Counted from the first letter of the stretch, positions 42,489 to 52,259 are shown. The stretch is DNA of 64,000 bases from Furfurilactobacillus curtus (GCF_045862785.1 NZ_BQXO01000001.1:124001-188000), one strand, 5' to 3'. Notes: generated from the sequence alone by a model not told the origin. Numbers and translations are program-made.

Positions 42489-43520
42489 GTGAAAATCGCA
42501 ATAGACGCAATGGGTGGCGACAATGCACCAGAAGAAATTGTTAAAGGCGTTGAGTTGGCCCGTGATGCTTTTCCTGACATGACATTTCAACTATTTGGCC
42601 CAAGTGATCGTCTCACGCCGTTGGTGAGAAATGCTGACCGCATCACTGTGATGCATGCTGCAAGTGTGATTGCGATGGAAGACGAGCCTGTCCGCGCGGT
42701 TCGCTCAAAGAAAGATTCTTCAATCGTTTTAGCAGCGACAGCAGTCAAAAATGGCGAGGCGGATGCCTTTTTCTCAGCAGGCAACACCGGCGCGGTTTTA
42801 GCCGCTGGGTTATTTATCATTGGGCGGGTTAAGGGGATTGACCGGCCTGCCCTAACCACGACCCTGCCAGTGGTGACTGGCGATGCAAGTGGTAGTTTTA
42901 CGATGTTAGATGTGGGCGCCAACGCGGACTATAAGCTCAGCAATTTGGAGCAATTCGCGATCTTGGGGAACTTCTATGGACAAACGGTCATGGGCATCAA
43001 GCAACCACGAATCGGGCTACTCAATAATGGAACAGAAGCTGACAAGGGTGACAAAGTGCATCGTGAAGCTTATCAACAGTTGAGCGAATCCACTCAACTT
43101 AATTTCATCGGCAATGTTGAGTCGCGTGAGTTATTAAACGGTGCCGCAGATGTGGTAGTCACAGATGGTTTCACTGGTAATGCGACCTTGAAGGCCATTG
43201 AAGGGACTGCTTTGTCGATGATGAGCCTGATCAGAGCGAAAATTATGGGTTCTACCAGCGCCAAAGTGGGCTACGTGTTAAGTCGAAAGGCCTTTCATCA
43301 AGTTGGCCAAGTGATGGATTATTCGAAGCATGGTGGTGCGGTCTTGTTGGGATTAAAGGGCGCTGTCATCAAAACGCACGGTTCTTCCAAAGCAGAAACG
43401 GTGCGCAATACGATGAGTCAAATTCATCAAATTGTGGAAAGTGGTTTGATTCAGCAAACGATTGATTATTTCGAACATGAGAGGGCAGAAAAAGCGGCTG
43501 ATGATCAGACTGAAAAATAG
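42489..43520 (+). CDS. plsX: Phosphate acyltransferase PlsX
   Basis: Forms acyl-phosphate from acyl-ACP for phospholipid synthesis. 343 residues, GTG start at 42489. The family start KIAIDAMGGDNAPEEIVKG and ADAFFSAGNTGAVLAAG, ALTTTLPVVTGDA, DVGANADYKLSNLEQFAILGNFY, and TDGFTGNATLKAIEGTA are all typical. Located between recG and acpP, adjacent to the enzyme's cofactor gene. Confidence 0.97.
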   Translation: MKIAIDAMGGDNAPEEIVKGVELARDAFPDMTFQLFGPSDRLTPLVRNADRITVMHAASVIAMEDEPVRAVRSKKDSSIVLAATAVKNGEADAFFSAGNTGAVLAAGLFIIGRVKGIDRPALTTTLPVVTGDASGSFTMLDVGANADYKLSNLEQFAILGNFYGQTVMGIKQPRIGLLNNGTEADKGDKVHREAYQQLSESTQLNFIGNVESRELLNGAADVVVTDGFTGNATLKAIEGTALSMMSLIRAKIMGSTSAKVGYVLSRKAFHQVGQVMDYSKHGGAVLLGLKGAVIKTHGSSKAETVRNTMSQIHQIVESGLIQQTIDYFEHERAEKAADDQTEK

Positions 43521-43596
43521 CGGCGGTAGTGGACATTTACCTGCGAAAACGATAAACTAAGTGACTGTAAAACACTTCTTAGAAACTAGGGAAATC

Positions 43597-43848
43597 ATGA
43601 CTAAAGACGAGATTTTTAATAAAATTGCCGATATTATTGACGATCGCTTTGAGGTCGATCGAGATAAGGTTACTAATGACCTGAACTTTCGAAGTGACCT
43701 AGACGCGGATTCAATTGATTTTGTGGAATTTATTATGGAGCTAGAAGATACATTTGGCGCCGAAATTTCCGATGAAGATGCTGAAAAATTGAGCACTATC
43801 GGACAAGTGGTGGATTACATTTACAACCATCAGGATAAAGCTGAGTAA
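43597..43848 (+). CDS. acpP: Acyl carrier protein
   Basis: An 83-residue ACP. ATG 43597 is preceded by TAGGGAA; the longer frame from 43561 has no supporting features. The phosphopantetheine site is Ser39 in DADSIDFVEF. It is acidic and helical as expected. Many lactobacilli have a second ACP in the fab operon; this one is linked with plsX. A terminator immediately follows, ahead of rnc. Confidence 0.93.
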   Translation: MTKDEIFNKIADIIDDRFEVDRDKVTNDLNFRSDLDADSIDFVEFIMELEDTFGAEISDEDAEKLSTIGQVVDYIYNHQDKAE

Positions 43849-43852
43849 TAGT

Positions 43853-43879
43853 AAAAACCGCCGGTAAGGCGGTTTTTTT
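43853..43879 (+). terminator. Terminator between acpP and rnc
   Basis: The stem AAAAACCGCC (43853-43862) pairs with GGCGGTTTTT (43868-43877) with a 5-base loop. It is only 23 bases before the rnc start, so rnc/smc transcription must either read through or start within the loop region. Confidence 0.85.
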
Positions 43880-43899
43880 AAGACAAAAGGAGAAATATT

Positions 43900-44637
43900 T
43901 TGATACCAGGATTACAAGCAGAACTTGCCAGTCAGTTTGACATTCACTTTAATCGTCCTGAATTACTGGATGAAGCCTTTACTCAGGCAAGCTATGTCAA
44001 CGAACATCCCCATCAGGGATTGAAATTTTATGAGCGAATTGAATTTTTAGGTGATGCGGTGTTGCAACTCACCGTATCAGAATATATTTATCGGCGGTAT
44101 CCAGAAATGCCACAAGGTAAGTTGACCCGTTTACGAGCGGCAATGGTTCAGGAAGCTAGTTTCGCAAAATTTGCGCTAGAGTGCCATTTTGATCGTTATA
44201 TTCGGCTTGGTAAGGGTGAAGAAAAAGAGGGTGCCCGCCACCGTGCGTCATTACTTTGTGATATTTTTGAATCTTTTGTTGGCGCATTATATTTGGATCA
44301 AGGCAAAGATGCCGTGGTGGCATTTATCAGTCGAGTGATTTTTCCTAAACTGGATGCTGGGTGGTTTGATCATGCGATTGACTACAAGACGGCACTACAA
44401 GAGTGGTTACAACGTGATGGTGACGTGCACATTGAATACGATTTAGCCGCCGAAACAGGACCGGAAAATGATCGTGACTTCACGATGACGGTAGCTGCTG
44501 CTGGTAAAATTATCGGTCAGGGCATTGGTAAATCAAAGAAGATTGCGGAACAATCAGCGGCATTACAAGCGCTGACTAGTTTACGTGGCCAGCAGGAAAC
44601 CTTAGTGGATCATGGTCGGGATCAAGCTGACAATTAA
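43900..44637 (+). CDS. rnc: Ribonuclease III
   Basis: Cleaves double-stranded RNA, processing rRNA. The start is TTG 43900, supported by AAAAGGAG 6-13 bases upstream; 245 residues. The catalytic signature ERIEFLGDAVLQL is followed by ARHRASLLCDIFESFVGALYLD. A C-terminal dsRNA-binding domain begins at DYKTALQEWLQRDGD and ends with SKKIAEQSAALQAL. Confidence 0.97.
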   Translation: MIPGLQAELASQFDIHFNRPELLDEAFTQASYVNEHPHQGLKFYERIEFLGDAVLQLTVSEYIYRRYPEMPQGKLTRLRAAMVQEASFAKFALECHFDRYIRLGKGEEKEGARHRASLLCDIFESFVGALYLDQGKDAVVAFISRVIFPKLDAGWFDHAIDYKTALQEWLQRDGDVHIEYDLAAETGPENDRDFTMTVAAAGKIIGQGIGKSKKIAEQSAALQALTSLRGQQETLVDHGRDQADN

Positions 44638-44657
44638 TGATGTAACGGATGGTGTGC

Positions 44658-47600
44658 ATGAAACTCAAGACGCTAGAAATCAGCGGCTTTAAGTCATTCG
44701 CTGATAAGACAAAAATTGAATTTATGCCGGGAATGACTGGTATTGTTGGACCCAACGGGAGCGGTAAAAGCAATATCATCGAAGCAATTCGATGGGTGTT
44801 GGGCGAACAATCGGCTAAAGATTTGCGCGGTAATAAGATGAGCGATGTGATCTTTGCTGGGGCGGCTAACCGAAAACCGCTGAATCGTGCCGAGGTTTCG
44901 ATCACGTTTGATAACACGGATCACTACTTGAAAAGTGACTTTAGTGAAGTTAAAGTGACCCGCCGTTTATTCCGGAATGGCGAGGCAGACTACTTAATTA
45001 ACGGTCAATCCTGTCGATTGCGAGATGTTTTAAACTTGTTTATGGATACTGGATTGGGTCGAGAGTCTTTTTCAATTATCAGTCAGGGGCGTGTCGAGGC
45101 AATCTTTAATAGTAAACCTGAAGATCGTCGCAGTATTATCGAAGAAGTGGCTGGCGTTTATAAGTACAAACAAAACAAAGAAAAAGCGCAAAAAGAGTTA
45201 ACGACGACGAGTGACTATTTGGATCGCGTCAATGATATCATCGCTGAATTGGAGAGTCAGTTAGAGCCGCTGGCGGAGCAAAGTGCGCTAGCGAAAGACT
45301 ATTTAGCCCAGAAGCAACGTTATGATCAATTGGATCAGTCGCGATTGGTCTTGGAAATTCAGGCGAACCGCGCGGCTAAGCAGACAATCGATCAGCAAAT
45401 AATTCGGGCTAATCAACAAGTCAGTGATTACGAAACCAAGGTTAAAGAACAAATGGCTGAGGTTAATAAGCGCAAGCAACGACGTGCCGAATTAACTACA
45501 GTCAAAGATCAGTTACAGGAGCGGCTGGTTCAATTAACTGAACAGGTGGCGACTTTAACCGGTCAACAAGAAAATGTTGCGACACGTACGCAGTTTCAGC
45601 AGCGCCAACTGGCAGAGTTGAGGGCAAAAAAACAAGAAGTTGTTGCGGCGTTAACTAAATCACAGGCGGAATTGGATCAACTTTCAGCGACAATTGACGA
45701 GCAGGCAGATGCTGTGAATAATGCCCAAATGGTTGTGGCGGCTTTAGCAGGGGACAATCTAAAACAACAACAAGCAAAATTAACGGACCGCTTGTCTGCG
45801 TTACAAGATGAGTATGTTTCGATCATGCAAACGTTGGCGACTTTACACAATGAACGCCAATTTTTGACTCGTAGTCGTGAACAAGGTAGTCAGCAACAAA
45901 GCCGTTTAACGGAACAAACACATAAATTGGCCACGCAGGTTGCTGATGTTAAGCGACAGCTCGGTGCAGCTTCTCAACAGGTCGCGGCTGCCAAAGCTGA
46001 TCACGACCGACTCAAGGCCCAATTAGAAGACGCTAGGCAAAAGCATCAATTGTTAAGTCAGCAGTTCGATCAAGAACAAAAAAATTGGTATAACGCGCTC
46101 AATGTGCAACAGCGAGCTAAAGCGCGAGCAGAGAGTTTATCGGCTGCAAATAGTGATTACGCAGGTTTTTATCAAGGTGTCAAAGCAATTTTAGGCCACC
46201 GACAACAATTCCAGGGACTGGTGGGACCAGTGGCTGATTTATTGACCGTGCCACAGTCCTTAACCAAGGCCATTGAAACAGCGTTGGGTGCGCAACTGCA
46301 GCAATTGGTCGTTAAAGACGAGCAGACAGCCCGAGATGCGGTTCACTACTTAACGCAACAGCGAGCAGGTCGGGCGACATTTTTACCGTTGACGACGATT
46401 CATGGCAGAACGTTAGTTGCATCACAACTAGCGCCATTGCAATCGATGACCGGTTATGTAGGTTTAGCCAGTGAGTTGGTGACTTATCAAGTACAGGTTC
46501 GTCCCGTCGTGGACTATTTACTCGGAACGACTGTCGTAGCAACTGATTTAGATGCAGCCATTGCAATTGCCAAGCAGGGTGGTCATCGTTTTCGGATTGT
46601 GACCCAAGATGGTCAAGTGATGAATGCGAGTGGCTCGATCACCGGTGGAGCTAACCGTCATCAAACCAGTGGCTTATTGAGTCAGCGAGCGGAAATTGAC
46701 GAACTTAATCGGGCCATCGATAAAATGCGACAAGAACTTCATCAACAAGAACAGTCGCTGCATGAACGTCAACAACAATTGGATGACAGTGCAACTGCTG
46801 GGGCTAAATTACGCGACCAAACCGATCAGGCTGCGGGAACCTTACAACGTTTGCAAGGGCAAGCGACCTTGATTAATGAGCAGCTAACGGTCGCTAAACG
46901 GCGGCTAGCCGCGAGCCAATTGGAGCAACAGCAACGTGGGTTAGACGCAACTGATTTCCAAGGTCAACTGACACAAAATCAGTCCAAAACAGCTGAATCA
47001 GAAGCCCAGCTAGCTCAACTAACTGAGCAGAGAAAACAAACCCAACAGGACTTGGCCGCATTGAGTGCAGACGTGGATACTAAACGATCACAGCGACAAG
47101 AAAAGCAGGAATGGCTAGCGGCTGCTCAAGCCGAATTAGCTGCTAAGCAACGCGACCAAAAACGAGTGCAGACGCAAATTAATGAGTGGCAGCAGCAAGC
47201 AGCAGACCTAAGTAGGCAGGAAGCGACATTAACAGACGATCATCAGGCTGCTGGTGCCGATTCGCAAACAACGACCCATCAGCTGAAACAGGCCGAATCT
47301 CAAAGAGACACGACTGAGCAAAAAATCAAGAAGGTTAATGACGAACTGACAGGAATAGCCGAGATATTGGTTCAGGCAGAAACAGGTTTAACTCGTAGTC
47401 AGGAACTTCAACGAGCTGCTTTGAGCGAAATGAACGATTTTAGTGCCCAACAATCACGTTTAGCAACCTTGCTAGATAATGATTTGACGCAATTGAGCGA
47501 AATGTATGGATTGAGCTATGAAGCTGCTACCAAGGCGATGGCTGATTTACCAATTGAAGCGATTAAGAAACAATTGAAATTGCTAAAACGAGGCCTCGAC

Positions 47601-48218
47601 GAGATTGGTGATGTTAACATTGGTGCGATTGATGAATACCAGCGTGTTTCCGATCGTTACGACTTTTTGGCCCGCCAACAGTCTGACTTGGTCACAAGTC
47701 GACAACAGTTGGAGATGACTATGGCGGAAATGGACGAAGAGGTGCAAACACGTTTCAAGTCAGCTTTTGATGAAGTGGCAGCGGCTTTTAGCGAAATCTT
47801 CGTCAAAATGTTTGGCGGCGGTCAAGCACGATTACAATTGACTGACCCTGATCATTTGCTGACGACAGGAATCGATATTATGGCCCAACCACCTGGCAAA
47901 AAATTTCAACGGATGAGCCTGCTATCTGGTGGTGAACGATCACTTACGGCGATCACGTTATTGTTTGCAACCTTAGTTGTCCGCCCCGTACCATTTGCAA
48001 TTTTGGATGAGACAGAGGCGGCCTTAGACGAGGCCAATGTCAGTCGATTTGCACATTATCTAAGAGACTTCGGTGGTGAAACGCAATTTATCGTGATTAC
48101 ACATCGTAAGGGGACCATGGTGAATGCCAACCTCCTTTATGGGGTGACCATGCAGGAATCTGGAGTTTCAAAGATGGTGTCAGTTTCATTAGACGACTTG
48201 GCCGATGATGCGTCATAG
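44658..48218 (+). CDS. smc: Chromosome partition protein SMC
   Basis: Condensin ATPase. I chose ATG 44658 (1186 residues, MKLKTLEISGFKSFADKTKI). Walker A is GPNGSGKSNIIEAIRWVLGEQ. Two long coiled coils flank a hinge at about residues 515-640 (QFQGLVGPVADLLT...GVNMNASGSITGG region). The C-terminal head has LLSGGERSLTAITLLFA and Walker B FAILDETEAALDE. The coiled coils are very rich in Gln and Ala, usual for lactobacilli. It follows rnc by 20 bases and is followed by ftsY, the standard Firmicute order. Confidence 0.97.
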   Translation: MKLKTLEISGFKSFADKTKIEFMPGMTGIVGPNGSGKSNIIEAIRWVLGEQSAKDLRGNKMSDVIFAGAANRKPLNRAEVSITFDNTDHYLKSDFSEVKVTRRLFRNGEADYLINGQSCRLRDVLNLFMDTGLGRESFSIISQGRVEAIFNSKPEDRRSIIEEVAGVYKYKQNKEKAQKELTTTSDYLDRVNDIIAELESQLEPLAEQSALAKDYLAQKQRYDQLDQSRLVLEIQANRAAKQTIDQQIIRANQQVSDYETKVKEQMAEVNKRKQRRAELTTVKDQLQERLVQLTEQVATLTGQQENVATRTQFQQRQLAELRAKKQEVVAALTKSQAELDQLSATIDEQADAVNNAQMVVAALAGDNLKQQQAKLTDRLSALQDEYVSIMQTLATLHNERQFLTRSREQGSQQQSRLTEQTHKLATQVADVKRQLGAASQQVAAAKADHDRLKAQLEDARQKHQLLSQQFDQEQKNWYNALNVQQRAKARAESLSAANSDYAGFYQGVKAILGHRQQFQGLVGPVADLLTVPQSLTKAIETALGAQLQQLVVKDEQTARDAVHYLTQQRAGRATFLPLTTIHGRTLVASQLAPLQSMTGYVGLASELVTYQVQVRPVVDYLLGTTVVATDLDAAIAIAKQGGHRFRIVTQDGQVMNASGSITGGANRHQTSGLLSQRAEIDELNRAIDKMRQELHQQEQSLHERQQQLDDSATAGAKLRDQTDQAAGTLQRLQGQATLINEQLTVAKRRLAASQLEQQQRGLDATDFQGQLTQNQSKTAESEAQLAQLTEQRKQTQQDLAALSADVDTKRSQRQEKQEWLAAAQAELAAKQRDQKRVQTQINEWQQQAADLSRQEATLTDDHQAAGADSQTTTHQLKQAESQRDTTEQKIKKVNDELTGIAEILVQAETGLTRSQELQRAALSEMNDFSAQQSRLATLLDNDLTQLSEMYGLSYEAATKAMADLPIEAIKKQLKLLKRGLDEIGDVNIGAIDEYQRVSDRYDFLARQQSDLVTSRQQLEMTMAEMDEEVQTRFKSAFDEVAAAFSEIFVKMFGGGQARLQLTDPDHLLTTGIDIMAQPPGKKFQRMSLLSGGERSLTAITLLFATLVVRPVPFAILDETEAALDEANVSRFAHYLRDFGGETQFIVITHRKGTMVNANLLYGVTMQESGVSKMVSVSLDDLADDAS

Positions 48219-48264
48219 CGGTTTAATTGAAATACTAAAATAATCGAGAAAAGTAGGTGATTTG

Positions 48265-49770
48265 ATGGGACTATTTGATATTTTTCGACGACGTAAAAAC
48301 GATGAAAGTACAGCAGACGCTACTTCAAACTCGGCGAGTGAGACGCCAAGTGCGGTTACATCAGCAAGGGCCGATTCAGCCCAATCGCTTGAGTCGACAA
48401 AGCCTGATCGGCAAGTTGAGACGGATTTAAATAGTGATGCAACGGAGGGCATTTCTGAAGTAAAGCCGAATTCAGAAGATATGTCAGAATCAACTGTTAG
48501 TCGTGAGTCAGGCAATTCCTCAGCGTCATCGGCAACAAAAATGACGCCAGAGGAAGTTGCCAATACGAACACCTCTTTGACAGCCCGGCAGTCAGTTGCT
48601 GATTCATTGTCTGCAGCTGCAAAATCCAGTCATTCTCAGTCTCAAGCGGAAGCTACAGTCGCTGACCAATCAGGGGCGTCTGAGCGTCAGCCGATGACAT
48701 CTTCCATTGAATCCGTTGTTAATGACACGGTTGAAATGAGCGACGGCTCAGCAGAGACGTCCTCAACAATGGTTGCTGAAGATGATCGTCAGGATGCTGC
48801 TGGCAGCAACGAAGGATCGACTTTGAGCCAGGCAACTGATGCAGAACTTTATGATAAAGGACTTGCCAAATCGCGTCGGACTTTTGGCGACCGTTTAAAT
48901 GCCTTTTTAGCAAACTTTCGAAGTGTTGATGAGGACTTCTTTGATGATTTAGAGGAGACTCTTATTGGCGCGGACGTGGGCTTTAATACGGCAGTGACGA
49001 TTACTGATCAGTTACGCGATGAAGTACGTTTGAAGAATGCCAAAAAACAATCAGATGTCGAAAACGTCATTATTGAAAAATTAGTCAATCTGTATGACGC
49101 AGAAGGTAACGGTGAAGATAATTCGGTTAACTTTGCCAAGAGTGGTCCAACAGTCATTTTCTTTGTCGGTGTTAATGGCGTGGGGAAAACTACGACTGTT
49201 GGTAAAATGGCGAATATGTATAAGCAACAAGGGAAAAAGGTCTTATTAGCAGCTGCAGACACCTTTAGAGCGGGGGCGATTGAACAACTGCAAGTCTGGG
49301 GTCAACGAGATGATGTCCCAGTGGTTGCCCTGCCTGAAAAGAGTGATCCGGCAGCGGTTGTTTATGATGCTGTTCAACGAGCGAAAGAGGATGATGTGGA
49401 CATTTTAATGGTCGATACGGCTGGTCGGCTGCAAAACAAGGTTAATTTGATGAATGAGTTGGCCAAAATGAAACGCGTGTTGAGTCGCGAGATCCCTGAA
49501 GCTCCCCACGAGGTCTTGTTAGTCTTGGATGCGACCACTGGTCAAAATGCCTTGAATCAGGCTAAAACTTTCGGTGATGCAACTGATGTGACGGGGATTG
49601 TTTTGACAAAATTGGATGGAACTGCCAAAGGTGGCATTGTTCTAGCGATACGAAATGAATTACATTTACCCGTTAAGTTTGTGGGATTAGGTGAGCAGGT
49701 CAATGATTTGCGTCCGTTTGATCCAAGTGAGTTTGTTTATGGCTTATTTAAAGACCTTATTACTAACTAA
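48265..49770 (+). CDS. ftsY: Signal recognition particle receptor FtsY
   Basis: The SRP receptor GTPase. ATG 48265 (501 residues) follows TAGGTGA. Residues 1-180 form the acidic, Ser/Thr-rich A domain with a basic amphipathic start (MGLFDIFRRRK) that contacts the membrane. The N domain starts near 190. The G domain has FFVGVNGVGKTTTVGKMANMYK (G1), AAADTFRAGAIEQL, MVDTAGRLQNK (G3) and TKLDGTAKGG (G4). The ylxM-ffh genes that often follow are absent; a terminator comes next. Confidence 0.96.
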   Translation: MGLFDIFRRRKNDESTADATSNSASETPSAVTSARADSAQSLESTKPDRQVETDLNSDATEGISEVKPNSEDMSESTVSRESGNSSASSATKMTPEEVANTNTSLTARQSVADSLSAAAKSSHSQSQAEATVADQSGASERQPMTSSIESVVNDTVEMSDGSAETSSTMVAEDDRQDAAGSNEGSTLSQATDAELYDKGLAKSRRTFGDRLNAFLANFRSVDEDFFDDLEETLIGADVGFNTAVTITDQLRDEVRLKNAKKQSDVENVIIEKLVNLYDAEGNGEDNSVNFAKSGPTVIFFVGVNGVGKTTTVGKMANMYKQQGKKVLLAAADTFRAGAIEQLQVWGQRDDVPVVALPEKSDPAAVVYDAVQRAKEDDVDILMVDTAGRLQNKVNLMNELAKMKRVLSREIPEAPHEVLLVLDATTGQNALNQAKTFGDATDVTGIVLTKLDGTAKGGIVLAIRNELHLPVKFVGLGEQVNDLRPFDPSEFVYGLFKDLITN

Positions 49771-49781
49771 ATCGGATGAGT

Positions 49782-49820
49782 AAAACGGTCTCGGCTTTTT
49801 AAAGTCGGGACCGTTTTTAT
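49782..49820 (+). terminator. smc-ftsY terminator
   Basis: Imperfect stem AAAACGGTCTCGGCTTT and AAAGTCGGGACCGTTTT with a short TTA-type loop, followed by T residues. Confidence 0.88.
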
Positions 49821-49977
49821 AATCAAGTAGATTGTATTTATGTATTTAGCCCGTCTAAGTAGGTAGTTAAATGCACAGCATTATGTCTGCTTTATTGTGC
49901 ACCGTATAATTTTTTGTACACAATCATGCACAAATCAATGAAACTTCATGCAACTCTATGAAACTTTTGGCAAATAA

Positions 49978-50021
49978 AAAACGCGTATAAACGTTGGTGT
50001 ATCAACGTTTATACGCGTTTT
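49978..50021. terminator. Perfect 18-bp palindromic terminator near tRNA-Leu
   Basis: Arms AAAACGCGTATAAACGTT (49978-49995) and AACGTTTATACGCGTTTT (50004-50021) with an 8-base loop and A/T tails. It lies downstream of tRNA-Leu on the minus strand and ends that transcript. Between it and the ftsY terminator (49821-49977) I see only A/T-rich sequence with short repeats of ATGAAACTT type and no gene. Confidence 0.85.
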
Positions 50022-50048
50022 GACAAGGTTTTTAAAAACCTATTCGAG

Positions 50049-50132
50049 TGCCCCTGGCTGGATTCGAACCAGTACTCACCAAGGTGAACAGCGACCTGAA
50101 CGCTGCGCGTCTGCCAATTCCGCCACAGGGGC
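50049..50132 (-). tRNA. tRNA-Leu (anticodon CAG)
   Basis: An 84-nt class II tRNA on the minus strand. Acceptor arms GCCCCTG and CAGGGGC with discriminator A, D loop GCGGAATTGGCAGACGC, anticodon loop TTCAGGT, a long variable arm (TGTTCACCTTGGTGAGTACT-like), and T arm CTGG-TTCGAAT-CCAG. No encoded CCA. It reads CUG. Confidence 0.95.
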
Positions 50133-50238
50133 ATGAAACAATTGAGAACTCTCAACAAAGTAATAGTTTACACGACCGGCTCGAACACGGCAAGCGCTGC
50201 CATGAATTTCGTGTAATTATTTTTAAATTCATATTGTG

Positions 50239-50271
50239 TTGACTTTCATACTATACATCATATAATATAGT
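50239..50271 (+). promoter_or_regulatory. PadR operon promoter with candidate operator
   Basis: TTGACT (50239-50244), a 16-base spacer and TATAAT (50261-50266). Inverted repeats ACTATA (50250-50255) and TATAGT (50266-50271) frame the -10, a likely autoregulation site for the PadR protein, which in this family often binds ATGT/ACAT or similar dyads. Confidence 0.65.
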
Positions 50272-50329
50272 CATATTCAAAGTTAGCTAGTTAGGCATGG
50301 CTAAATTAAAGTAATGAGGAGGCGGTGGT

Positions 50330-50680
50330 ATGAGTATTCAAGTTAGCAGCGAGTTACTTGATGGCATGGTTCTAGCACTACTAGATCGCGAAGACCTATA
50401 TGGGTATGCGCTCACGCAACAGATTCAGGTATCAATTTCTGTTTCAGAGTCCACCATGTATCCCGTTTTACGACGCCTGAAAAAAGAAAGTTGGTTGACT
50501 ACTTATGACCAGCCTTTTCAGGGACGTAACCGGCGTTATTATCAAATCACCGATGCAGGTAAAATTCGACTGGGTGAAATCATACATGAATGGGCGGCTT
50601 ACAAAATTAGTTTAGACCAAATTTTTGATCCGTCGGCAACGCCATCGACGGATGAACGGGGGGATATTGATGACAAATGA
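50330..50680 (+). CDS. PadR-family transcriptional regulator
   Basis: A 116-residue winged-helix regulator. The N-terminal 80 residues hold the PadR domain: LDGMVLALLDREDLYGYALTQQIQVSISVSESTMYPVLRRLKKESWLTTY and GRNRRYYQITDAGKIRL. The short C-terminal helix allows dimerisation. ATG 50330 is preceded by GAGGAGG. It overlaps the next gene by 11 bases. Regulators of this type sense membrane or antibiotic stress in lactic acid bacteria (LmrR, LadR), and here it sits with three envelope genes. Confidence 0.92.
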   Translation: MSIQVSSELLDGMVLALLDREDLYGYALTQQIQVSISVSESTMYPVLRRLKKESWLTTYDQPFQGRNRRYYQITDAGKIRLGEIIHEWAAYKISLDQIFDPSATPSTDERGDIDDK

Positions 50681-51311
50681 AACATATTTAAGTGAACTGC
50701 AGCGGCGTTTGCACGGATTGACAGAAGAAGAACGCGCCGATGTCTTAGATTTTTATACGGAATACATTGAAGATGCTAATTTAACGGATGGTGATGAAAT
50801 CATTGCTAAGCTGGGTACGCCAAAACAGTTGGCGCGTAAGGTATTAGCAGATTATTCGATTAAAGAAAACGAAACTGCCGAACAAAATGGTGAGCGGCGT
50901 AGTCCTCGATCAAATGCGACAATGGTATGGCTGATCATTTTGGCGGTATTGTCAACGCCAGTCACGATTCCGGCGGCGATTGGCATTATTTTAATCCTTT
51001 TATTGGTCATCTTCATGGCGATTTTGGCAGTGGGACTGGCAGTTGTTTTAGCAATCACCTTATTAGCAGCTGGAATGATGGTGGCTGGAGTATCGCTATA
51101 CACTGGTTTTTGGCTGTTGGGCAGTCACATTTTTATTGGGATCGCCTACATCGGCATCGGTTTAACTGGCCTCGGCGGCGCTTTAGTCTTGATGCCATTG
51201 TTCTATTACATTGTGCGGTGGCTCATTCAGATGATTGCAAATTTCATTCGGTTTGCCTATCGAAAGTTTAGTAATCGTCGACAACAACCGCGAGGGGGGC
51301 AATCTGCATGA
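50670..51311 (+). CDS. DUF1700 family membrane protein
   Basis: A 213-residue protein starting at ATG 50670 with GGGGGATA upstream (the longer frame start lies inside padR). The N-terminal cytosolic part (YLSELQRRLHGLTEEERADVLDFYTEYIEDA..LGTPKQLARKVLADY) is a DUF1700 signature. From about residue 90, three to four hydrophobic helices follow. DUF1700 and DUF4097 proteins are commonly encoded downstream of PadR regulators; the biochemical role is unknown. The stop overlaps the next ATG. Confidence 0.88.
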   Translation: MTNETYLSELQRRLHGLTEEERADVLDFYTEYIEDANLTDGDEIIAKLGTPKQLARKVLADYSIKENETAEQNGERRSPRSNATMVWLIILAVLSTPVTIPAAIGIILILLLVIFMAILAVGLAVVLAITLLAAGMMVAGVSLYTGFWLLGSHIFIGIAYIGIGLTGLGGALVLMPLFYYIVRWLIQMIANFIRFAYRKFSNRRQQPRGGQSA

Positions 51312-52219
51312 AACGAACATTAAAAATTGGTTTAGTTATTTTAGTGATTGGTTTGGTTTTAATGGCGATTGGTGCCATGACACACAGCTTTAAAAGCGTG
51401 ACCTTTAACGATCAACATCAACCAGAGCTAGTGCACGTGAAGACGTTTGATCGAAAGGTGAAATCATTCAAGGTGCTTGATGCCGATTTAAAAAGCAACC
51501 AGCTCCGGATCAAGGAAGGCGATAGTTATCGAGTGCAGGTTCGCAGTAATGCCAAGGCGATGCCACGGGTTACAGTTAAAAATCAACGCTTGGTCATCGA
51601 ACAAACTAAGAATGATAACGCGACTTCTGGTTGGCATTTTGGGTCCGATGGCAATGATATGATTGAGGGTGGACATAGTCAATTACCTGATCGAACGGTG
51701 GTTGTCACGGTACCACGAGGCACAAAATTGGACCAAATTAAATTAGTCAATCAAGGTGGGGACATGCGGTTGACAGATGTTCAAACCAATAAACTGACGA
51801 TTCACACGAATAGTAACGTCAGCTTGGAACATGCCACGGTCGGCGAAGGCATGCGACTAAGCACTGGCGATGGCAACATTTACTTGCAGCAGATGAATCT
51901 CACCAATTCGCAGCTGATAACTGATGATGGTGATGTTGCCTTGAAAGACGTTTGGTTAAATCAAGCGACGGTTCAATTGGCCGATGGGGACTTTCGGATG
52001 CGTAATGGCGGAATCACCGGGATTGTAAACGTTAATAATCAGGATGGCGATAATACGGTTGTCGGTGCAGATCGTGGCAAAGGCTATATTTTACATGGTG
52101 CTGACAATAATCGTTTGTTCGATCAGCATCGTGAAGACGGCGGTCTGTTGCAGCAAAACGAAACTAATAATGATCGGCTGCAATTAACTACCAGTGATGG
52201 CAATAATTCCGTACAATAG
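51308..52219 (+). CDS. DUF4097 family, membrane-anchored beta-helix-like protein
   Basis: A 303-residue protein. Residues 5-25 form an N-terminal membrane anchor (LKIGLVILVIGLVLMAIGAM). The outer part has repeated strands with Gly/Asp/Asn turns, for example TKLDQIKLVNQGGDMRLTDVQTNKLTIHTNSNVSLEH and QATVQLADGDFRMRNG. That is the right-handed beta-helix-like pattern of DUF4097 (putative adhesin/auto-transporter-like scaffold). ATGA overlap couples it to the DUF1700 gene. It might scaffold a signalling module with PspC. That is only inference. Confidence 0.82.
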   Translation: MKRTLKIGLVILVIGLVLMAIGAMTHSFKSVTFNDQHQPELVHVKTFDRKVKSFKVLDADLKSNQLRIKEGDSYRVQVRSNAKAMPRVTVKNQRLVIEQTKNDNATSGWHFGSDGNDMIEGGHSQLPDRTVVVTVPRGTKLDQIKLVNQGGDMRLTDVQTNKLTIHTNSNVSLEHATVGEGMRLSTGDGNIYLQQMNLTNSQLITDDGDVALKDVWLNQATVQLADGDFRMRNGGITGIVNVNNQDGDNTVVGADRGKGYILHGADNNRLFDQHREDGGLLQQNETNNDRLQLTTSDGNNSVQ

Positions 52220-52259
52220 TGTGGACAGTTGTTGATTCAAGCTAGGTGGAGGTATAACG

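Noticed and set aside
48262..48840. Ser/Thr-rich region at the start of ftsY as a separate surface protein
   Set aside because: It is continuous with the FtsY NG domain and has the basic start typical of the acidic A domain.
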